DNA of 7,506 nucleotides, from assembly GCA_029266795.1 (NCBI GenBank), contig JAQSWE010000119.1, forward strand, positions 1 through 7,506, given 5' to 3'. This document shows, in pieces, positions 1 through 4,775 of this stretch. The position numbers were made by a program, and so were the translations under genes. How positions within the stretch are numbered: position 1 is the stretch's first letter; every line of letters begins with the position of its first letter. The notes below the pieces were generated by a model. That model saw nothing but the letters and a program-made list of their open reading frames with translations, searched no databases and was not told the origin of the DNA. Origin of the DNA: Alphaproteobacteria bacterium (GTDB taxonomy: Bacteria > Pseudomonadota > Alphaproteobacteria > Micavibrionales > UBA2020).

Positions 1-1301
1 GCACGGCATTTGCAGATTTCGATGCAAAATGCAAAACCGCCCTCTCCCGCCTCGACGCCGCAACATCGCTGGCGGAGAGCGGCTACGGCCTTGGCTTCAT
101 CCTGAAGCAGCATCATCAGGCGAGTTACACCCCCCGCGACAAAAGCCCCGACGGCCTCAACCATTTCCGCATCCGCGACGCGCGCGACGCCGCGCCCGCG
201 CCGAAAAACCGCCTGTTCCTCGTCGATGACGACCCGGTCGCGCTAAAGCGCCATGGGGAAATGCTGGAGGATTTATATGAGATCACCAGTTACCTGAGCC
301 CGTTTGATGCGGTGCAGGCCTTCGCGAGTGCGCGGCCCGATCTGGTCGTGTCGGACCTCAACATGCCGGATATGGACGGCACGGGCCTGCGCCGCGCGCT
401 GTCGGAACTGCCGGGCGGCAATACCACGCCGTTCATTTTCCTCTCCGCCGATCATTTCAGCGAAAACGCCGATTACATCAGCGAGCTGGGCGTCGACGAT
501 TTCCTGACCAAGCCCGTCGCGCGCGAGCGGCTGCGCAACGTCGTCTCGCGGCTCATCACGCGCAGCCTGCAGGTGCGGCAGGGGCTGGAGGGAAAATTCC
601 AGCAGCAGCTGACCAATACGCTGAAGCCGTCGCTGCCGGAAAGCTATGGCGGCTGGCGCATCGCGCTGATGACGCAGGCGGCGGAGGCGGGCGGCGGCGA
701 TTTCACGCTGCATCACGAAACGCCGACGCATATGCTGTGCGTGCTGGCCGATGTGATGGGGCATGGCGAGCAGGCAAAGTTTTTCTCCTACGCCTATGCG
801 GGATACCTGCGCGGGCTGTTCCGGCTGCAGGCGGAGGCCTCCGACCCCGCGCAATTTTTAAAGGCACTGTCCAAGGCCATCGACGGCGACGCGTTTTTGG
901 AAAGCGTGCTGCTGACCTGCCAGAGTTTCCAGCTGTTCCCCAAGGGCGCTGCCTGTATCGCTTCTGCCGGACATCCAGCCCCCATCGTTTGCCGCGCGGA
1001 TGGCGCGGAAACCGTGGCCATCGCTGGCCCCCTGCCCGTGCTGGCCAGCGAGAACGGTTATGCGATGAAATCGCTGCAGCTGGACGAGGGCGACAAGATT
1101 ATTTTCGCAACAGACGGCTTCCTTGATGCGTTCGAGGAACAGGGGCGCAGCGCGCTATTGAAACTATCCGCCGCCCATGCCGCAACAACGCCGCAGGAAC
1201 TTGCCGAAATTTTATGGCGCGCCTATGCCAAGGCCGAGCCCCGCCAGCGCGCCAAAGACGATGCCACGATCATCATTGCCGGATATGGAGGCCAGATATG
1301 A
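1..1301 (+). CDS. Receiver-SpoIIE/PP2C serine phosphatase, 5' partial
   Basis: The gene enters from the left edge. The frame is open from base 3 to the TGA at 1299-1301, giving 432 visible residues, so the ATG at 261 is internal (it lies inside the receiver) and is not the start. The receiver covers about visible residues 72-185. It has an acidic pocket D75-D77, phospho-acceptor D118 in SDLNMPDMDG, the switch Ser S148 in LSAD and the conserved lysine K170 in LTKPV. A SpoIIE-type PP2C domain follows (about 210-430), with the metal-binding aspartates present in GGDF (D233), DVMGHG (D250), TDG (D371) and DDAT (D419/D420). By family knowledge such proteins dephosphorylate a phosphoserine on a STAS partner when the receiver is phosphorylated. 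The next gene encodes a STAS protein and overlaps this one by ATGA. Residues 1-68 contain an ESGYGLGF stretch that may be the end of a GHKL kinase domain; that part is uncertain. Expected to be cytoplasmic. Confidence 0.92.
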   Translation, partial: TAFADFDAKCKTALSRLDAATSLAESGYGLGFILKQHHQASYTPRDKSPDGLNHFRIRDARDAAPAPKNRLFLVDDDPVALKRHGEMLEDLYEITSYLSPFDAVQAFASARPDLVVSDLNMPDMDGTGLRRALSELPGGNTTPFIFLSADHFSENADYISELGVDDFLTKPVARERLRNVVSRLITRSLQVRQGLEGKFQQQLTNTLKPSLPESYGGWRIALMTQAAEAGGGDFTLHHETPTHMLCVLADVMGHGEQAKFFSYAYAGYLRGLFRLQAEASDPAQFLKALSKAIDGDAFLESVLLTCQSFQLFPKGAACIASAGHPAPIVCRADGAETVAIAGPLPVLASENGYAMKSLQLDEGDKIIFATDGFLDAFEEQGRSALLKLSAAHAATTPQELAEILWRAYAKAEPRQRAKDDATIIIAGYGGQI

Positions 1302-1654
1302 CGCTCGACAGCAGTTACGAGATCGAGAACAAGCCCAGCCATGCGCTGATCCGCTTCAGCGGGTTCGTCGATGCCAGCACGGTCTTGCAAGCACGCCCCG
1401 TGTTGCAGCAGCAGGTGCCGCCCACCGCCGTCAATTTCATCGTCGACCTAAGCGCCGCCGATTTCCTCGACAGTCACGGCGTCGGGCTTTTCGTATCCCT
1501 GCTGAAGCGCGCCCATGCCAATCGCGGCCATATCATCTTCGCGGGCGCGGGCGGCCAGCCGCTATCGGTGCTGCAAATGGTAGGGTTTAACGGGGAGCTG
1601 GTGCAGTATGTCGACAGCCTTGCCGCGGCGGAGCAATTTCTGACCCCGAAATAA
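1298..1654 (+). CDS. STAS-domain anti-sigma-factor-antagonist-like protein
   Basis: Encodes 118 residues, the usual size of a single-domain STAS protein (SpoIIAA/RsbV type). The start is ATG 1298: it overlaps the phosphatase stop as ATGA, and GGAGG at 1287-1291 sits 6 nt upstream. The open frame runs back to 1214 but would then start inside the phosphatase gene without such a site. The family core is visible as the strand FIVDLSAADFLDSHG followed by the helix GVGLFVSLLKRAHANRG. In DSHG, S59 occupies the position phosphorylated by RsbW-type kinases in known homologues. By family knowledge it would bind a GHKL serine kinase or another target in its unphosphorylated form, and the SpoIIE domain next door would remove the phosphate. 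The shared start/stop implies coupled translation. The downstream target (sigma factor, guanylate cyclase or other) is not in this window. Confidence 0.9.
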   Translation: MTLDSSYEIENKPSHALIRFSGFVDASTVLQARPVLQQQVPPTAVNFIVDLSAADFLDSHGVGLFVSLLKRAHANRGHIIFAGAGGQPLSVLQMVGFNGELVQYVDSLAAAEQFLTPK

Positions 1655-1694
1655 TGGGAAATAAAATTTCCGCACGAGCGCACAAAATATAGCC

Positions 1695-1718
1695 CCTTGG
1701 ATTTCAAGGCATTTTTTT
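1695..1718 (+). terminator. Candidate weak Rho-independent terminator after STAS gene
   Basis: A 5-bp stem CCTTG/CAAGG (1695-1699 and 1705-1709) with loop GATTT is followed by CA and seven consecutive T (1712-1718). It lies 40 bp after the STAS stop. The stem is short, so termination may be partial. The spacer 1655-1821 holds this hairpin, the next one, and a small AT-rich hairpin GGAAAT-AAA-ATTTCC (1657-1671). I saw no convincing promoter there. Confidence 0.45.
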
Positions 1719-1764
1719 CACAGATTTTTGCTGATCCGCCCGCAACAGTGTCCCGTAGAAAAAC

Positions 1765-1797
1765 CAGCGGGCGTTTGCCCGCTGTTGTCTTCTTTCT
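1765..1797 (+). terminator. Hairpin terminator or leader attenuator before CBS gene
   Basis: A perfect 8-bp GC-rich stem CAGCGGGC (1765-1772) and GCCCGCTG (1777-1784) has loop GTTT and is followed by the T-rich run TTGTCTTCTTTCT. Read on the minus strand, the same stem is followed by GTTTTTC, so it could work in both directions. It ends only about 25-37 bp before the CBS gene ATG. It either ends the phosphatase-STAS transcript or sits inside the CBS gene leader as an attenuator. The sequence alone does not decide. Confidence 0.5.
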
Positions 1798-1821
1798 CGT
1801 GCCGATCAAAGGAGTAATGCC

Positions 1822-2379
1822 ATGAGACCGACTGCAGCAAACCTCAACCGTATACCCGCCCAGAAGGGCAAAACCGTCGGGGACATCATATCGCGCCGCC
1901 ACGCCCTGTCCCTGTTCGAGAACGACCATATAAAGATCATCCTGCCCATGCTGCAGGAAAACGATATTCCCGCGGCAGGCGTGCTGGACGAGCACGGCCG
2001 GCTGCAGGGGCTTCTGACGGAGCGCGGCATCCTGCGGCATATTTTCGCCTATAGCTGCGACCGGTTTATCCACGGCAGCAACATGAAGAAGTATCTGGAT
2101 GACATGCTGGTCAGGGACGCGATGGTCCACAAGCCCGAGACCCTGCGCGACGACATCGGCATCGAGGAGGCGGCCAGCCTGATGCTGCGGCGCGGCTACC
2201 GCTTCATGCCCGTCGTCAGCCGCTACGACAACTCCCATTTTCTGGGCATCGTGGGGGAGCGGGAGCTGGCGGCGCAATTGCATGAATGCGTCGAGGAATT
2301 GAAGCGCAGCGAGACCACGCATAAGGCGATCCTCTCCTACATGCTGGCGGAGCCCTATGGACGGGGCGCGGAACTCTAA
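1822..2379 (+). CDS. Stand-alone tandem CBS-domain protein
   Basis: Encodes 185 residues. The ATG at 1822 is supported by AAAGGAG at 1808-1814 with a 7-nt spacing; an ATG at 1817 is followed at once by a stop in its own frame. Two CBS domains are seen: about residues 18-78 (VGDIISRRH... to GLLTERGIL) and about 97-152 (VRDAMVHKPETL... to GIVGERELA). A charged C-terminal helix (about 153-175) follows. No membrane segment or catalytic domain is attached, so it is probably a soluble regulator. By family knowledge CBS pairs (Bateman modules) bind adenine nucleotides or similar ligands. Here the usual ribose-binding Asp of the G-h-h-T-x-x-D motif is Gly in CBS1 (T66-E-R-G69) and Glu in CBS2 (G145-E-R-E148), so ligand binding may be altered. 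It lies 167 bp after the STAS gene on the same strand and ends in a strong terminator. A link to the partner-switching pair is only inferred from position. Confidence 0.88.
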   Translation: MRPTAANLNRIPAQKGKTVGDIISRRHALSLFENDHIKIILPMLQENDIPAAGVLDEHGRLQGLLTERGILRHIFAYSCDRFIHGSNMKKYLDDMLVRDAMVHKPETLRDDIGIEEAASLMLRRGYRFMPVVSRYDNSHFLGIVGERELAAQLHECVEELKRSETTHKAILSYMLAEPYGRGAEL

Positions 2380-2398
2380 ATACGCATGCCTTAAAAAC

Positions 2399-2429
2399 AA
2401 AAACGCCGGGAATAAATCCCGGCGTTTTT
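2399..2429. terminator. Strong bidirectional Rho-independent terminator
   Basis: Perfect 13-bp inverted arms AAAAACGCCGGGA (2399-2411) and TCCCGGCGTTTTT (2417-2429) with a 5-nt loop. On the plus strand it ends in GTTTTT, 20 bp after the CBS stop. On the minus strand it ends in GTTTTTGTTTTT, 21 bp after the stop of the small minus-strand ORF. It is shared by two convergent units. Confidence 0.93.
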
Positions 2430-2450
2430 GATTTCAGCCTCGAATGACTG

Positions 2451-2573
2451 TTACTTGGTCGGTGCCTTGGGGGCTTCCTGTGCGGGGCCCGTGCGGGACT
2501 GTGCGGGCGCGCCCGGCACGAATTGTTTTTGCTGTGAAGGGTTTTGACCCAGTTTAGCTTTCATGCTCGCCAT
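2451..2573 (-). CDS. Small 40-residue Pro/Ala/Gln-rich basic ORF, unrecognised
   Basis: Reading the minus strand, ATG at 2573-2571 opens a 40-codon frame ending in TAA at 2453-2451. The product starts MASMKAKLGQ and continues with a low-complexity Pro/Ala/Gln part containing two PAQ motifs and ending in APTK. It has five Lys, one Arg and one Glu, no membrane segment, no signal peptide and no Cys, so it is probably disordered and cytosolic. Support for being real comes from its setting: AGAGGGA 9 nt upstream of the ATG, a near-consensus sigma70 promoter ahead of that, and a strong terminator just after the stop. The frame stays open upstream to a TAG at 2621-2619 but lacks another ATG. I do not recognise the family. 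The same transcript could instead be a non-coding RNA: the region also holds three GTGCGGG repeats (plus-strand reading) and a GC-rich hairpin at 2501-2519. A plus-strand ORF over the same bases has no ribosome site. Confidence 0.5.
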   Translation of the reverse strand: MASMKAKLGQNPSQQKQFVPGAPAQSRTGPAQEAPKAPTK

Positions 2574-2582
2574 CGCGTTTAA

Positions 2583-2589
2583 TCCCTCT
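2583..2589 (-). promoter_or_regulatory. Ribosome binding site of the small minus-strand ORF
   Basis: AGAGGGA on the minus strand (plus strand TCCCTCT), 9 nt before ATG 2573. It selects this ATG over the internal ATG at codon 4, which has only a weak GGCGAG upstream. Confidence 0.55.
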
Positions 2590-2614
2590 GGAAGACATCT
2601 GACCAATGTCGTTG

Positions 2615-2642
2615 ATTGTATCTAAATACCGCCGACTGTCAA
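2615..2642 (-). promoter_or_regulatory. Near-consensus sigma70-type promoter for the small minus-strand unit
   Basis: On the minus strand, TTGACA (2642-2637) is followed after 16 nt by TACAAT (2620-2615), a perfect -35 and a 5/6 -10. The predicted transcription start is near 2608, giving a leader of about 35 nt that contains the ribosome site, and a transcript of about 210 nt ending at the 2399-2429 terminator. The promoter lies in the gap between the end of the 699-residue gene and the small ORF, so the small unit does not depend on read-through from the long operon. Confidence 0.7.
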
Positions 2643-2675
2643 AATCTTTCTGCAAACCACTCGCAACTTGGCGGC

Positions 2676-4775
2676 TTAACCCTGCTTTTTCCCGCCGCTT
2701 TCGCGCCACCACATAAAAACGATGCCAAGCAGAATTATTAATAAACTCAATGCGTTAGGTAGCAGTGACAGGCTTTCGATGTTATCGATCGTGAAGGCCT
2801 TGTTGCGCTTCAGGCCCACCCAGTCATCGCCGCCCATGATATGCGTCGTCGTTTGCACATCGCGCAGGTCAAAATCCCGATTCTCCTGAAACCAGACGAT
2901 GCCGCCCTGTGTCGCATCGACAACGGGCTTCAGTTTTTCTTCCGTCGTGTGGACATCGGCGAATTCCTCGTTCCGCGCGGTGCCGACGACGACGAAGGCT
3001 TTCTTCACGCCGTTGTCGAAGCTGTAGATGCCGTTATCGGCGGCCTTGACGGTCGCCTTGATCCAGCCGGGTTCCCTGTCGGCCATGGGGACGAGCGCCT
3101 GCTTGCCGGACGGCTCGGTCATCATGACCTTGACCTCTTCGGTGCTGAGGTCGCGCTGCGAGACGATGATGGTATTGCCGCGCGCTTCGGCCTTGATGAA
3201 GTCGTCCTCCAGCTCCGGCTCCTTCATCAGCCAGTGGGCGACGTTGCGCAGCAGGTCGGTATAGGGGCCGGACTGGCCCGAGAGACCCTTGCCCCAGAGC
3301 CAGACGTTGTCGGAGGCCAGAACCGCCACACGCCCCTCGCCCACTTTATCCAGCACCAGCAGCGGCGCGCCGTCGATGCCCGTCAGCAGCGGCGTGGAGC
3401 GCTGCAGCACGGCCTGCGCCTGCGCATACCACTGCCCCCATTTGCGTTCCTTGAACTGGCGCATCAGGTCGGCGGTGACAGGGTGCTTCGCGCCAAGCGT
3501 GGTGAGCGCGGGGCGGAACGGCAGGCGCGCGATGTTTTCCGGCCCGGTCGAAAGCAGCGGCAGCTGGCTGTCGAGCGCGGCGGAAAGGCTGCCGGTGATG
3601 CCGGACTGTTTCGCCTCCGCCGTGCCAAGCGCCATCAGAAACGCGCCGCCGCCGCGGATGTAATTGGCGATGTTGTCGAAATACGACGGCTGCATGACCA
3701 TGTTATAGGCCTGATAGCGGTCGAAGATGATGAGGTCGAAATCCTTGATCTTCTTCTGGAACAATTCCTCGACCGGGAAGACGATCAGCGACAGCTGGTT
3801 CTGCGGCGTCACATCCATCGATTCAGGCGAGCGCAGGATGGTGAAGTGTACGAGATCGATCGCGGGGTCGGATTTCAGCAGGTTGCGCCAGGCACGCTCC
3901 CCCATATGCGGCGATCCCGAAACCAGCAGCACGCGCAGGCGGTCGCGGATGCCGTTGACGATCACGGGGGCGTTGTTGTTGCCGGATGACAGCTCGCCCT
4001 CTTCGACCGGAATGACGAATTCAAAAATGTTCTGGCCCGGATGGGTGATGCCGAAGGTGAATTCGCGCTCCTCCCCCGGGATCAGCGAGGATACCTGTTC
4101 GGTCTGGCCGTCCTGCTTCACCGTGACGGTCGAGGGGGCGGAGGACCCGCCGCGGCCGAATTCTTCCAGCTTCACGCGCACGGTGATGTTTTCGTTCAGC
4201 ACGCCGTATTTGGGCGCGGCGACGATAGTGACTTTGCGGTCAAACTCTTTCTTGCTGCCCGTCAGCACGGCGTGGAACGGACCAAGGCGGGCGAGCGCGC
4301 CCAAGTCTTTCGGCACGTCATGCACTTCGCCGTCGGTGATGAAGACGGTGCCGGCCACCTGCGCCATGGGGATGCTCGCCATGTTGTTGCGCAGCAGCGT
4401 GAACAGGTTGGTGCTCTCGCCATTGCCGCCATCGGCGGAGGAAGAGCGGATGATGACGGGCTCGATATTCTTTTCGCGCTTCAGCGCGGCTTCCACGTAT
4501 TGGAGCGCCTCTTCCGCCACCTTGTCGCGATTGCCCAGTTTCTGGCTGGGGCTGTCATCCAGCACGATGATGAATTTATCGGGCAGGCCTTGGCGGATTT
4601 CATTCAGGATGACGGGGTTCAGCAGCACGCCGATCAGGACAAAGAAAAACGCCGCGCGCCAGAAGAAATCGCGCATCCGGCGGAAGACGACAAGGCCGAG
4701 CGCGAACAGCCCCATCAATGCAAGGTAGATGTAGTAGCCTTGCGGCAGATATGGAGCCCATTCAAAGGTCGTCAT
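2676..4775 (-). CDS. Membrane-anchored VWA-like / glutamine-amidotransferase-fold protein (MoxR cluster)
   Basis: Encodes 699 residues. The ATG at 4775 overlaps the stop of the preceding gene as ATGA, so translation is probably coupled; AAAGG lies about 11 nt upstream. Two N-terminal membrane helices (about 13-31 and 40-57) are joined by a basic loop FRRMRDFFWR. A VWA-like domain follows with a full DxSxS metal site D73-D-S75-P-S77 and TDGE around D148. After a beta-rich part (about 180-275) comes a class I glutamine-amidotransferase-like fold (about 278-520; RVLLVSGSPH, FDLIIFDRY, YIRGGGAFLMALG). A beta-rich segment and one C-terminal helix (about 673-690) with a basic tail complete it. The positive-inside rule puts residues 58-672 in the periplasm. 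The protein contains no Cys, so amidotransferase catalysis is not possible and the fold is probably structural. Family context suggests a partner of MoxR ATPase, DUF58 and DUF4159 proteins in an envelope complex; the exact role is unknown. Confidence 0.85.
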   Translation of the reverse strand: MTTFEWAPYLPQGYYIYLALMGLFALGLVVFRRMRDFFWRAAFFFVLIGVLLNPVILNEIRQGLPDKFIIVLDDSPSQKLGNRDKVAEEALQYVEAALKREKNIEPVIIRSSSADGGNGESTNLFTLLRNNMASIPMAQVAGTVFITDGEVHDVPKDLGALARLGPFHAVLTGSKKEFDRKVTIVAAPKYGVLNENITVRVKLEEFGRGGSSAPSTVTVKQDGQTEQVSSLIPGEEREFTFGITHPGQNIFEFVIPVEEGELSSGNNNAPVIVNGIRDRLRVLLVSGSPHMGERAWRNLLKSDPAIDLVHFTILRSPESMDVTPQNQLSLIVFPVEELFQKKIKDFDLIIFDRYQAYNMVMQPSYFDNIANYIRGGGAFLMALGTAEAKQSGITGSLSAALDSQLPLLSTGPENIARLPFRPALTTLGAKHPVTADLMRQFKERKWGQWYAQAQAVLQRSTPLLTGIDGAPLLVLDKVGEGRVAVLASDNVWLWGKGLSGQSGPYTDLLRNVAHWLMKEPELEDDFIKAEARGNTIIVSQRDLSTEEVKVMMTEPSGKQALVPMADREPGWIKATVKAADNGIYSFDNGVKKAFVVVGTARNEEFADVHTTEEKLKPVVDATQGGIVWFQENRDFDLRDVQTTTHIMGGDDWVGLKRNKAFTIDNIESLSLLPNALSLLIILLGIVFMWWRESGGKKQG

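Noticed and set aside
261..263. ATG as the start of the receiver-phosphatase gene
   Set aside because: It lies within the receiver domain, after the acidic pocket encoded at 225-233; the frame is open to the left edge.
1688..1693. TATAGC as a -10 element for the CBS gene
   Set aside because: No acceptable -35 at 16-18 nt upstream, and both terminator-like hairpins would lie downstream of it.
1474..2400. 308-codon minus-strand open frame across the STAS gene, the spacer and the CBS gene
   Set aside because: It is antisense to two well-supported genes with STAS and CBS motifs, shows no recognisable domain, and crosses the terminator hairpins. GC-rich sequence gives long chance frames.
2444..2554. 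36-codon plus-strand ORF just after the bidirectional terminator
   Set aside because: No Shine-Dalgarno sequence and no promoter between the terminator and its ATG; the minus-strand ORF over the same bases has both.
2841..3989. 382-codon plus-strand open frame antisense to the 699-residue gene
   Set aside because: Arg/His/Asp-rich composition is typical of a shadow frame; no domain, and the minus-strand frame has clear VWA and amidotransferase-like motifs.
3727..4728. 333-codon plus-strand open frame antisense to the N-terminal part of the 699-residue gene
   Set aside because: Ser/Arg-rich low-information translation without motifs; explained by the minus-strand gene.
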